A stretch of 64,000 nt of DNA from Streptomyces fuscichromogenes (GTDB lineage: Bacteria > Actinomycetota > Actinomycetes > Streptomycetales > Streptomycetaceae), in the NCBI RefSeq assembly GCF_014645815.1, contig NZ_BMML01000006.1, positions 170,587 to 234,586 of the forward strand, read 5' to 3'. The notes under the pieces are model-generated. The model had not been told where the DNA came from and did not search any database. It was given only the letters and a program-made list of their open reading frames with translations. A program made the position numbers and the translations under genes. Below are positions 24,531-37,300 of this stretch, piece by piece (position 1 is the first letter of the stretch; each line of letters starts with the position of its first letter).

Positions 24531-24560
24531 TGTTCGCGTGTCGGAGGCAGGTACTAGAGT
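24531..24560 (+). promoter_or_regulatory. Candidate vegetative promoter for the secreted-protein gene
   Basis: TGTTCG at 24531-24536 and TAGAGT at 24555-24560 are separated by 18 nt. TAGAGT is a perfect TAGRRT -10. The transcript would have a ~95-nt leader before the GTG at 24664. The rest of the 270-bp intergenic region shows nothing else. Confidence 0.4.
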
Positions 24561-24663
24561 TCGATCCGTTGCGTGATGTTCACAGCAACCGTACAGAGAG
24601 CGCGGCCGGCCTCCGGACATCGGGGCAGCGTGGCTGCGCCATTCCCGTGGGGGGAATCCAGCA

Positions 24664-26505
24664 GTGAGAACACGCTCTTTGGTGTCGGCGGCCGTGTCCG
24701 CCGCACTGGGCGCCGCGCTCCTCGCCGCGCCGACGCTGGCGTACGCGGACGGCGGCCCCGGGCAGGACCCGGCGGCCTCCGCGACCACGAATCCGACGGC
24801 CGATCCCACGCCGGCGGACACGCCCACCAGCACCCCGTCCGATACCCCGTCCGACTCTCCTTCGGACACCCCGGCCTCCGGCGAACCAACGGGCGAACCG
24901 ACGACCGACCCGACGGGCGACCCGACGGGCGACCCGAACAGCCACGCGGCGTCTACCGACGGCAGCGGCGCCCCGGTGTTCGGCAGCGTCGGCTCCGACC
25001 CTTCCGACTCCGGCTTCCTGACGGTCGCCGTCTCCTCCGATTCGGCGGTCACCGAGGTGTCCGCCGACCTGACGGAGCTGCACGGAGCGGCCCCGGCGAC
25101 CGTCGCGGTCACCGGCTTCACGCTTGTCTCCGGCACGCCGCAGGACGGCGTCTGGCGCTCGCCGCGCATGTCACAACTGCCGTCCTACGGCGGCTACGAC
25201 GTGACGGTCAGCGCCCAGGACAGCGACGGCGACCACACCACGTCGGCGCACGCCACCACCGTGGACGTCGAGCCGAAGCCGGTCTTCGCCGACCGCAGCA
25301 TCAGCCCCGACGTGCTCGACGTGGAGCACACGCACGTCACGCTCAGCGGCCGCATCTCGCTCTTCGACCCGATCACCGGTGACACCTCGCCGCTGGCCGG
25401 CCAGGCGCTGAGTGTGGTGGCCGAGTACGCCTACAGCGCCGTCACCGCCGCCGACGGCAGTTACGCGATCGACGTGGCACCGAAGTTGAACGGCGAGAAC
25501 GCCACCTCCGTGCCGGTCTCCCTCTCCTTCTGGATCGCCAACCCCGACGGCACGAACACCTATGTGCTCGTCGACAGCAAGACCCTGCCGGTCGTGGTCA
25601 GCCCGAGCCGGATCCGGCTGGACCACTCCAGCGTCCAGATCAAGTTCGGCGCCAAGGCGTCCTCGTCCGGTGTCGTGGAGTACCTGTACGACGGCACCTG
25701 GCGCCCGGCCAAGGGCGTCGCGCTCGACATGGGTTACTACGCCACGACGACCAGCGGTGCCGGCGGGCGCTTCAAGCTCACCGACCCGTACATCCCGTAC
25801 GACGACGCCACGTACACGGTCGAGACCAGCCTCGACAGCTACCTGGCCGACCCGTATCTGACGGCCTCGCACGCGAAGTTCAAGGTCGACGTCATCAACA
25901 AGACGAGCATCTGCTTCTGTTCGAGCTGGCTCGACGAATACTCCGACCTGCACATCCAGGGCAGCATGACCGCCAGCAACGGCAAGGTGCCGCCGAACCG
26001 GAAGCTGTACCTCCAGCAGTCGGCCGACGGCAAGACCGGCTGGAAGTCGCTCGGCTGGTTCACCACGAAGTCCGACGGCACCTTCAACCTCGACGGGTAC
26101 GTGGCCGTGCCGAAGGGCTACTGGCGGCTGTACTCGGCGGGCTCGTCGGACTACCAGCCCGGCTACTCCAACTCCGTGCACTTCAACCGCACCGCCACCA
26201 GGATCACCAGCTTCAACGCCGGGCCCGAGCCGGTGCGCAAGGGCCACACCGTGACCACCACCGGCACCCTGCAGCGGCTGAGCGGCACGAAGTGGGTGGC
26301 GTTCGGCAAGCAGCGCGTCTACATCCTCTTCCAGGCCAAGGGCAAGAAGTCCTGGACGCAGCTGGGCTCCGTCAAGGCCGACTCGCACGGCCGCTTCACC
26401 GCCCGCTTCACCGCGAAGCAGGACGGCACCTGGGTCGGGGTCTACCTCGCGTCCGGCTCCTACGTGGACGCCGAGAGCTACCACGACTACGTGGACGTGC
26501 GCTGA
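24664..26505 (+). CDS. Secreted Thr/Pro-rich protein with Ig-like domains
   Basis: A 613-aa protein starting at GTG. It has a Sec signal peptide (residues 1-29, SAALGAALLAAPTLAYA). Residues ~30-100 are a low-complexity Thr/Pro/Ser/Asp linker with PSDTPSD and GEPTGEPT repeats, probably a wall-spanning or glycosylated stalk. The remainder is beta-rich, with several Ig-like or carboxypeptidase-regulatory-like repeats (for example LSGRISLFDP, TTTGTLQRLSG, WTQLGSVKADSHGRFTA). No LPXTG or catalytic motif is seen. It is an extracellular structural or binding protein of unknown target. Confidence 0.75.
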   Translation: MRTRSLVSAAVSAALGAALLAAPTLAYADGGPGQDPAASATTNPTADPTPADTPTSTPSDTPSDSPSDTPASGEPTGEPTTDPTGDPTGDPNSHAASTDGSGAPVFGSVGSDPSDSGFLTVAVSSDSAVTEVSADLTELHGAAPATVAVTGFTLVSGTPQDGVWRSPRMSQLPSYGGYDVTVSAQDSDGDHTTSAHATTVDVEPKPVFADRSISPDVLDVEHTHVTLSGRISLFDPITGDTSPLAGQALSVVAEYAYSAVTAADGSYAIDVAPKLNGENATSVPVSLSFWIANPDGTNTYVLVDSKTLPVVVSPSRIRLDHSSVQIKFGAKASSSGVVEYLYDGTWRPAKGVALDMGYYATTTSGAGGRFKLTDPYIPYDDATYTVETSLDSYLADPYLTASHAKFKVDVINKTSICFCSSWLDEYSDLHIQGSMTASNGKVPPNRKLYLQQSADGKTGWKSLGWFTTKSDGTFNLDGYVAVPKGYWRLYSAGSSDYQPGYSNSVHFNRTATRITSFNAGPEPVRKGHTVTTTGTLQRLSGTKWVAFGKQRVYILFQAKGKKSWTQLGSVKADSHGRFTARFTAKQDGTWVGVYLASGSYVDAESYHDYVDVR

Positions 26506-26528
26506 TCAGCCTCCTGTCCCGACCACCA

Positions 26529-26564
26529 CGAAGGGCGCCCCGGGAATCTCCGGGGCGCCCTTCG
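26529..26564. terminator. Bidirectional terminator hairpin
   Basis: A 15-bp perfect inverted repeat (CGAAGGGCGCCCCGG and complement) with a GAATCT loop lies between the convergent secreted-protein and HEAT-repeat genes. Confidence 0.85.
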
Positions 26565-26566
26565 CC

Positions 26567-27772
26567 TCAGAGGAGGGACCGGATGGCGTCGCGATGCTCC
26601 GGCAGGCCGGCCTGTCTGAGCCAGCGGAGCTTGTTGGCGATGTTCCCCCAGCAGGCGTCATTGGCGGTGACGGCTTGCAGGAGCTCCCGTTGCGCGGCCG
26701 AGAGAGGCAGATCGGGGCTGTGGCCGGTGGGGAAGGCCTTGACGAGGAGCGGGCCCCAGTCGCGGTCGACGGTGTGGTCACTGGCGAGCGGTATCAGGGC
26801 CATGGCCGCCGGAGCCAGGTCCTCGAAGGAGTCGACACGGTCGAGGACGGCCTTCAGGAGGGTGAAGCGGAGCCAACCGTCGAACTGGGGAAGGGGGTCG
26901 GGGAACCAGTGGTCCGCCTCGGCCGGGTTCCGCAGGGCTTCGAGCAGGACGGCGGTGGCGCGGGGCACGTGCGCGCAGCCGGTGGCCAGAGCGGCGCAGG
27001 TGCGCACGGCCGGATCAGGATCGTCGAGGAGTCCGGTGGTGTCCTGGCCCCAGGCGCCCAGTGCCAGGGCGGCGGAGGAGCGTTCCCGGCGGGTGCCGTC
27101 CGCCGCGAGAACGCTGCGCAGGCGGCGGGCGGCACGGGGAACGCGTTCGGCGAGGTCGGGTGCCTTCAGTAGCAGGGTGACCGTGCCGAGGGCGGCCTCT
27201 CGGGTGTCCGGATGCGGATCGTCGAGGAACGGTTCGACCGCGTCGTAGAGCTCGGGTCGGATACTCCGGCATGCGCGGATCGCTTCGAGTTCGTCCTCGT
27301 CCGCGCCCTCGTCCGCGCCCTCGTCATCGTCCTCGCCGTCGCCGTCGCCGTCGCCGTCGTACTCGTCGCCGCCGTACTCGTTCTCGCCGTAGGCGGCCGA
27401 GTCGGCGAGTTGGCCGAGCCAGTCGAGCAGTGCCGCGCGCAGGGGCCGGGACCGGTCGTCCCAGGGGAAGAAGCTCTCGTGCTCGGCCGAAGTCCGGGGG
27501 TGGGCCAGGATCGCCGCGATGAACAACGCGGCCGGCGGGGTGGAGCTGTAGAGGGATCCTTGGTGCAGTACGGACATTTCGAGCATGCCCAGTGCCTCGG
27601 CCTGCGCCTCGGGATCCTCGTCCAGAAGTTGGCACAGGTACGGCGGGGTGTCCCCGGCGCTCCCGTATGCATGCTGCAGGGCGTCCCATTCGGTTGCCAT
27701 GAGCAGCTCTTCGGCCTTCGGAGGCAGTCCAGACCACATGGGGGCGCCACGTTCCTCGTCTTGATCCGTCAT
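26567..27772 (-). CDS. HEAT-repeat protein with acidic insert
   Basis: A 401-aa protein from MTDQDEERGAP (an in-frame ATG lies 6 nt upstream). Helical HEAT-like repeats cover both halves: DPHPDTREAALGTVTLLL and DPDPAVRTCAALATG are clear units. Residues ~128-165 are an Asp/Glu/Gly tract. It is cytosolic with no enzymatic motif, so it is probably a scaffold. It is divergent from the PIG-L gene. Similar HEAT proteins occur as immunity or binding proteins, but no partner is visible here. Confidence 0.7.
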   Translation of the reverse strand: MTDQDEERGAPMWSGLPPKAEELLMATEWDALQHAYGSAGDTPPYLCQLLDEDPEAQAEALGMLEMSVLHQGSLYSSTPPAALFIAAILAHPRTSAEHESFFPWDDRSRPLRAALLDWLGQLADSAAYGENEYGGDEYDGDGDGDGEDDDEGADEGADEDELEAIRACRSIRPELYDAVEPFLDDPHPDTREAALGTVTLLLKAPDLAERVPRAARRLRSVLAADGTRRERSSAALALGAWGQDTTGLLDDPDPAVRTCAALATGCAHVPRATAVLLEALRNPAEADHWFPDPLPQFDGWLRFTLLKAVLDRVDSFEDLAPAAMALIPLASDHTVDRDWGPLLVKAFPTGHSPDLPLSAAQRELLQAVTANDACWGNIANKLRWLRQAGLPEHRDAIRSLL

Positions 27773-27923
27773 GTGCATACCCTGCCGAACAGCACTGACA
27801 GCCGGTCGCGCCGGGAACAGTCGGTCCGGTCCGCGGGGTTGGATCGACCGAGGGACCGGCGCCGCACGGGCGACGCCCGTCGTGAGCTCGGATCGCGACG
27901 TTCTGCTCCAGGAGGACTGTTTC

Positions 27924-28757
27924 ATGACTGACCGACCCTTGACGCTGATGGCGGTACACGCCCACCCCGACGACGAGGCCACCGGAACCGGAGGGATCCT
28001 GGCGCGGTACGCGGCGGAAGGTGTCCGCACGGTTCTCGTGACGTGTACCGACGGCGGTTGCGGTCACGGACCCGGGGGCGTCAAGCCGGGCGATCCCGGA
28101 CACGATCCGGCGGCCGTCGCCTTGATGCGCCGTCAGGAACTCGAAGCGAGCTGCGAGGTCCTGAAGATCAGCGATCTGGAGATGCTGGACTACGCCGACT
28201 CCGGGATGATGGGCTGGCCGAGCAACGACAGCCCCGGATCCTTCTGGCGGACCCCCGTGGAGGAAGGCGCGGCGCGCCTCGCGGAACTCATGCGGCACTA
28301 CCGGCCCGATGTGGTCGTCACCTATGACGAGAACGGCTTCTATGGCCACCCCGACCACATCCAGGCCCACCGCATCACGATGGCGGCGCTGGAGATGACC
28401 TCGCTCGCGCCGAAGGTGTACTGGACCACGATGCCCCGCTCGGGGATGCAGCGGTTCGGCGAGATCATGCGCGAGTTCCATCCGGACATGCCGGAGCCGG
28501 ATCCTGCCGAGGCCGCCGCGATGGCCGAGATCGGCCTCCCCGACGACGAGATCACCACGTGGGTGGACACCACCGCGTTCAGCGGCCAGAAGTTCGACGC
28601 CCTGGCCGCGCACGCCAGTCAGGGCGAGAACATCTTCTTCCTCAAGATGGGCAAGGAGAGGTTCGGCGAGCTGATGGGCACGGAGACCTTCGTACGCGTC
28701 CAGGACGCCACCGGCGCGGCCATACCCGAGAACGACCTCTTCGCCGGACTGCGCTGA
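27924..28757 (+). CDS. PIG-L family deacetylase (MshB/Mca-like)
   Basis: A 277-aa protein with a strong ribosome site (AGGAGG about 9 nt upstream). The zinc motif AHPDDEATG gives His14, Asp16 and Asp17, and the second site is GHPDH near residue 140. The family deacetylates N-acetylglucosamine-type substrates: MshB in mycothiol biosynthesis, or Mca which cleaves mycothiol S-conjugates. Which one applies cannot be decided here; it could also be a detoxifying paralogue. The methyltransferase gene follows after 64 bp but with its own promoter. Confidence 0.8.
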   Translation: MTDRPLTLMAVHAHPDDEATGTGGILARYAAEGVRTVLVTCTDGGCGHGPGGVKPGDPGHDPAAVALMRRQELEASCEVLKISDLEMLDYADSGMMGWPSNDSPGSFWRTPVEEGAARLAELMRHYRPDVVVTYDENGFYGHPDHIQAHRITMAALEMTSLAPKVYWTTMPRSGMQRFGEIMREFHPDMPEPDPAEAAAMAEIGLPDDEITTWVDTTAFSGQKFDALAAHASQGENIFFLKMGKERFGELMGTETFVRVQDATGAAIPENDLFAGLR

Positions 28758-28809
28758 TCCGCACGGGCCCGGTCCGCTCGGCCGGGCCTGTTCGGACCGT
28801 TGTTCCGGC

Positions 28810-28815
28810 TATCGT
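28810..28815 (+). promoter_or_regulatory. Leaderless -10 box (TATCGT)
   Basis: TATCGT leaves 6 nt to the methyltransferase ATG at 28822. No ribosome site precedes that start. Confidence 0.5.
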
Positions 28816-28821
28816 CGCGAG

Positions 28822-29628
28822 ATGGCTGAAGCTCCCGAGAAGTTCGACACCGCGATGACCACCTGGCAGGAATGGCAGGACGCCCCGTGGGGTCGCCTGC
28901 GATACGCGATCGCGGAGGCGAACCTCGCCCGTCATCTCGACGACCTGGGCGAAGGGCCGTTGCGGATGCTCGACCTCGCCGGCGGTGACGGCGGTGACGC
29001 GATGCGCCTGGCCGCCCGCGGGCATCACGTCACCATCGTCGACCACGCGCCCGCCATGCTCGCCGCCGCGACCGAGCGAGCCTCGACGGCCGGCCTGACG
29101 GAGCTGATCACATGCGTGCGCGCCGACGTGACCGCGCTGCCCGCCGAACTCGCCGAACTCGCCGACGGGGCGTTCGACGTGGTCCTGTGCCACAACCTTC
29201 TCCAGTACATGGACGACGTGCCGGGCGTCCTCGCCACGGCACTCGCTCCGCTGAGGTCCGGCGGGCTGTTCTCGATGATGGCGATCAACCGGCACTCGGC
29301 CGCCCTGAGCATCGCCGTTCGCGAGACCGACCCGGCCGCCGCGCTGGCCGCGCTCGGCACGGACCGGTCCCGGACCCGGATGTTCGACTCGGCGTTGACG
29401 CTGCACACGGCCGAAGAGATCATCCCGGTCCTGCAAGGCCTCGGCTGCGAGGACGTACAGCACTACGGCATCCGCGGCTTCTGCGACTACATCACCGACG
29501 ACGCGCGAAAGTACGACCCGGCGTTCTACGCCGACCTCGAGCGACTGGAACTCGCCACGACCGCGCGTCCGCCCTACATGCACACCGCTCGGCTCTTCCA
29601 GCTGACGGCGCGGAAGCGGGGCAACTGA
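28822..29628 (+). CDS. SAM-dependent methyltransferase (class I)
   Basis: A 268-aa Rossmann-fold methyltransferase. Motif I is RMLDLAGGDGGDAMRLA at about residue 47, the acidic post-I residue is in VTIVDHAP, and the motif III/IV region is FDVVLCHNLLQYMDDVP. The overall layout is like CmoM/SmtA-type tRNA or small-molecule methyltransferases. The substrate is unknown. The next gene is convergent after a featureless ~150 bp. Confidence 0.82.
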   Translation: MAEAPEKFDTAMTTWQEWQDAPWGRLRYAIAEANLARHLDDLGEGPLRMLDLAGGDGGDAMRLAARGHHVTIVDHAPAMLAAATERASTAGLTELITCVRADVTALPAELAELADGAFDVVLCHNLLQYMDDVPGVLATALAPLRSGGLFSMMAINRHSAALSIAVRETDPAAALAALGTDRSRTRMFDSALTLHTAEEIIPVLQGLGCEDVQHYGIRGFCDYITDDARKYDPAFYADLERLELATTARPPYMHTARLFQLTARKRGN

Positions 29629-29779
29629 TCGGGTTTGCCGAAGAACCACCGGCGTTCGGGGAGACGGCGAGCGCGGGAGGGGTCCCGTCCGGACAGCCTG
29701 ATGTGCGGCGAGGCAGCGCCACGCCTCGGGGCCGCCTGGTCGCGGACCGGCGAGTTCGGCGACCTCGCCGTGGCTCGCT

Positions 29780-33055
<3,276 letters not shown>

Positions 33056-33240
33056 GGGTTCTCCCGGTGCGTCAGTGGGACGGAAGAAACAGCTCCGCGC
33101 ACAGTGCTACAGGACCCCACTTAAACGGACAACGTTCTGGACTGAATTGAACAGAAGATTGCACAGCCTTCCTCGGCAGGCGGAACACGGCCTGAGGTGT
33201 CGTGTTCTGGTGGTGCGGCGTACTCTGGCAGGTCGCTGTC
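33056..33240. promoter_or_regulatory. Divergent promoter region, GH59 and PucR genes
   Basis: The 185-bp region is AT-rich for this genome (around 33117-33175: TTAAACGG, GAATTGAACAGAAG). It separates the divergent secreted glycosidase and PucR-type regulator. GGACAACGTTC near 33126 is a weak partial palindrome. No clear -10/-35 pair can be assigned. Confidence 0.35.
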
Positions 33241-34338
33241 ATGGTGTGCGGTCGGGGGAGGACACGGGAGTTGGTTACGGGCAGAGCGGTCTCGGGGGTG
33301 CCCGTCTCATCGGGGGACGGTGCGTGGGCGCGGTTGCTGGAGGACGTGGGCAGGAGCGGACGACGGCTGCGGCGCGAGGAGTTGGAGTCCCTGCGCGAGT
33401 ACGGCGACCGGGCCGCGGAGGAGGGGCGCGGGCTGGCCGAGCTGGTCGACGAGCGGCTGGCCGCGGCCGGCCGGGTCTGGGAGGGGCAGCCGGTGGACGC
33501 GGCGTCGATGGCGGCGCTGCGGGCGGCGGTGGCCGCGCTCGCCTCGGGACACGGCCGGGCCCACCGGGAACGGCTGCGGCGGGAGGAGACCGGGCGGCGG
33601 GAGTTCGTGGCGGACCTGCTGAGCAGCCGCAGTGATGTGGGGCGGCTGGCCGAGCACGCCGAGCGGTTCGGGCTGAATCTGGCGTGCGCGCATGTCGTCG
33701 CGGTCGCCGAGGGCGACGGCTACGACCTGGAGGACCCCCAGGTGCAGGCGCTGGAGCGGCAGTTGCTCGGCCGCTTCGGGGAGCAGGAGGTACTGCTGGC
33801 GGTGAAGCACGGGCGGCTGGTGTGCATCGTGCCGGCCGGCCCGGGTGAGGCCCCGGCGGTCAGGGCGTTCGCGGAGCTGACGCAGGGACGGCGGGTCGTC
33901 GTGGGCCGTCCGCACAGCGGTCCCGGTGGTGTCGTGCACTCCTACGAGGAGGCACGGAACGCGTTGGAGCAGGCGGCCCAGCTGGGGCTGGACGGGAAAC
34001 TGCTGAACGCGGCCGATCTGCTGGTCCTGCCGGTGCTGCTGCGGGACCGGGAGGCCCTGGAGGAGTTGGTGCGGGGGGTGCTGGGTCCGTTGCGGAAGGC
34101 CCGTGGCGGGTCCCAGCTGCTGCTGGAGACCCTGACCGCCTACGCGGAGTCCCGCTATGTCGCGGCGGAGGCGGCCCGGCGGCTCGGGGTGAGTGTGCGT
34201 GCCCTGGCGTACCGCATCGCGCACATCGTCCGGCTGACCGGCCTGGATCCGGACGACGCGTTGCAGCGGTACACCCTGGAGACGGCGGTGTTCGGTGCGC
34301 GGCTGCTGGGGTGGCCGGATCAGCCGGCGGACCGGTAG
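33241..34338 (+). CDS. PucR-family transcriptional regulator
   Basis: 365 aa from the ATG at 33241 (a longer frame begins at 33202). The middle carries a GGDEF-like/CdaR-type sensor region (RRVVVGRPHSGPGGVVHSYEEARNAL). The C-terminal PucR helix-turn-helix is typical: LLETLTAYAESRYVAAEAAR, then LGVSVRALAYRIAHIVRLTG. The first ~130 residues are an Arg/Glu-rich coiled region and not the usual N-terminal PucR domain. Its 3' end overlaps the convergent giant ATPase gene by 19 bp. Confidence 0.82.
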   Translation: MVCGRGRTRELVTGRAVSGVPVSSGDGAWARLLEDVGRSGRRLRREELESLREYGDRAAEEGRGLAELVDERLAAAGRVWEGQPVDAASMAALRAAVAALASGHGRAHRERLRREETGRREFVADLLSSRSDVGRLAEHAERFGLNLACAHVVAVAEGDGYDLEDPQVQALERQLLGRFGEQEVLLAVKHGRLVCIVPAGPGEAPAVRAFAELTQGRRVVVGRPHSGPGGVVHSYEEARNALEQAAQLGLDGKLLNAADLLVLPVLLRDREALEELVRGVLGPLRKARGGSQLLLETLTAYAESRYVAAEAARRLGVSVRALAYRIAHIVRLTGLDPDDALQRYTLETAVFGARLLGWPDQPADR

Positions 34339-37300
34339 GCGGCACACAACGAGCGCCAGCGGGCCGTCTGTTCGGGGGTGGCGCGGTCGCGGAGCCGGGC
34401 GAGTCCGATCAGGTTGGCCTCGGCGGCGCTGCCCAGGGTGTGGGCCTCGGCGAGATAGTGGTCGTCGAGCAGGGCCTCGACCTCGGAGTCGCTCTGGACC
34501 GGGTCGATCCGGGCGGCGAGCTGCGCCATGGTGCGGTAGGAGCCCTGGAGCAGGAACGGCGGTTCGACGCGGTCGGTGTCCGCCTGGGCGGCGGAGGCGA
34601 TGTAGGCGCTGTTGACGGCCAGGACGGTCCGCTGGACGCGCCGCAGGTGGATGAGGGTGGCCAGGACGCGGTCCAGGTCCGGTACCGGGTGGGTGAGTTG
34701 GTCGGCCTGTGCCGCCGGGTCGCCGTCGGCGAGGGCGGCCAGCAGGGCGAGGTCGGCCGGGTCGGTCCCGGCGAGCGGGGCCAGCACCGGGTTGGCGGCG
34801 AGGGCGTTCTCCAGGAAGGAGAGGGCGAACAGGTCCTGGTGGCCGGTGAGCACCTCGCCGAGGTTCCAGACGTCGGCGCGGTTGGCGAGCATGTCGGGGA
34901 TCTGGAAGCGCTGCCCGTTCGCGGTGTGCGGGTTTCCCGCGAGGCAGACGGCGAAGCGGCGCCCGCGCAGGTCGAAGCTGCGGGCCACGCCGTCGCTGAC
35001 GGCCTCGACGCGGCGCTGCGCGTCGCACAGCGGGATGAACTTCTGGAGCAGTTCGGCCGAGACGTGCTGGATGTCGTCCACGTGCAGCAGGACGTTGCTG
35101 CCCGCCTCCAGGGCGAACACGATCTTCTCCACCTCGCGGCGGGCGGCCGCGTCGGGGGCCCGGTCGGGGTCGAGGGAGGTGGTGCCGGTGCCGAGCGCGG
35201 GGCCGTCGACGCGGACCATGAGCAGACCGAGGCGGTCGGCGACGTACTCCAGCAGGGTGGTCTTGCCGTAGCCGGGCGGGGAGAGGAGCAGCAGCAGGCC
35301 GCTGCGGTCGGCGGGGCCGGTGCTGTCGACGGTGCCGAGCTGCTTGGCCAGGTTGTCGCCGACCAGCGGGAGGAAGACCTGGTCGACGAGCTGGTTGCGG
35401 ACGAAGCCGGCCAGCGGACGGGGGCGGTGGTCGTCCAGGCGCAGCCGGGCCCGTTCGGCGGTCAGGACGTCCGCGCGCCGGCGCTGGAAGGCCCGGAAGG
35501 CCGGGACTCGCTCCTCGCGGAACACCCTTGCCCGGTACGGCAGTTCGTCGATGCGCACGGTCAGCCGGCCGTCGCGGACGCGGGGGTGGGTGCCGAGGAG
35601 GCCGTCGACCGTCTCGCCGACGGGCGCGGTGATCTCGTAACGCGGCAGGCCGGGTGCGCACAGGTGCGCCACGGCCTCCGGCACGCCCTCGTCGTCGCCG
35701 CTCTTCACCTGGGCCGCCGCGTACGAGCCGAGCCAGGCGCCGGCGAGCTGGTGCCGTGCGGGCAGGTCGGTGCCGAGGGCGTCCAGGTCCGCGGTGAGAA
35801 GGGGGGCGGCGTCGGTGTGGCGGAAGCCGTCCAGGAGGGTGCGGGCGGCGATGCCGGTGGCGAATCCCTCGTGCGGGTCGGCGAGTTCCTCCTGGAGGTA
35901 GTCGCCCGCCCGGGGTAGCGACGGTAGTCCGAGGGCGGCGGTGAACTCGGCGACCGCGGCCGTGAGTTCGGCTGCCAGTTCGGAGGAGGCGGTGGTCGGG
36001 GCCGTGGCGTCGGGTCCGAAGTGGATGCGGGCCAGGGCCAGCGAGCGGGCCCGGCGCTGCCAGCCGGTCCGCTGGGCGCCGGTCGTGCCGTGGGCCCAGA
36101 ACAGCTGGGCGGTCGCGCGCACCTCGGCGGGGTGCCGCAGCAGCCCCGCACCGGCCTGCAGCCGCAGCAGCGCGCCGAGGACGACGGCGGCGTCGTGGTC
36201 GTGGACGCCACGCTCGTACCCCTCGTCGTAGCCCCGCTCGGCCGCGCGGCGGACCTGGTCGAGCAGCGGTTCACCCGGTTCACCCGGTTCACCGGTGGCG
36301 GTGGCGGTGGCGGTGGACAGCAGCGAGGCGGCCAGGTACTCGGCGCGGTAGAGCGTCGGTGACTCGCTGACCAGGGGCTGGGTCCAGAACTCGCGGCCGG
36401 TGAGCAGCTCGGGGAGGTCGGCGGCCCGGCGGTAGCCGGTCCCGGTGACGACGAAGGCCAGACCGTCGTCGCCGTCCGGCTGGAGGGTGAGTTCGACCGG
36501 TTCGCGGCGGACGGCGAAGCGGTGGCGGCCCAGCCGGACGGTGGCACCGCCGTCCTCGGACAGGTCGGCGCGGTCGCGCAGCTCGCGCAGGGCAGTGCGG
36601 ACGGCACCGAGCAGGCCGTCCTCCAGCTCCTGGGCGCGTACCCGGTCGTCGAGGCCGCGCAGTTCCCCGGCGGCGGCGCGGATGCGCAGCGCCATCGGGT
36701 CGGCGGCCCGCGCGGCGTGGATGTCGGCCGCCGAACCGAGCCCGGCCAGCCTGCGGCTCAGCGCCTGAAGGGCCCGCCGGGCGGAGGCGGCGACCCGGTC
36801 GGCGTGGGCGGCGGCCTCGTCCAGCAGGGTCTGGCGGCGGGCGGTGAACGCCTGCCGGATCTCCTCCCGGCGCACCGCCAGGCCGGCGGCGAGGTCCTCG
36901 GCCTCGGCGAACCGGGCCTCCAGCGCGTCCACCCGCAGCAGCAGGCGGGCGAGCTGGTCGTCGCAGACGGCCGGGGTGTCGGCGGCGGCCAGCGCGGCGG
37001 TCGTCGCCTGGGCGAGCAGCGCCGACTCCGCGGCATGCGCGGCGCGGTGCTCGGCGTCGAGCAGGGCGCGGCGGCGGGTCGTCAGCACCGCGCGGGCCCG
37101 GTTGACCGCCGCCAGGACCTCGCCGATGGCCAGCAGTACGGCCGTTCCGGCGCTCGGGTCGGCGTCGGCCGCGCCGGTGACCAGGTCGGTGACGGTGGCC
37201 AGGGCGTCCGCCTGGTCGGTGAGGCGGTCGGCGAGCCGTGCGGCCTCGGCGGCGGTGGCGATCGAGGCGGCTTCCCCGGCGGCGAGCTGTGCGGCGGCGA

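Noticed and set aside
35638..35640. TTA codon in the giant ATPase gene
   Set aside because: The plus-strand TAA is not in the gene's frame; it spans an Arg-Tyr codon pair.
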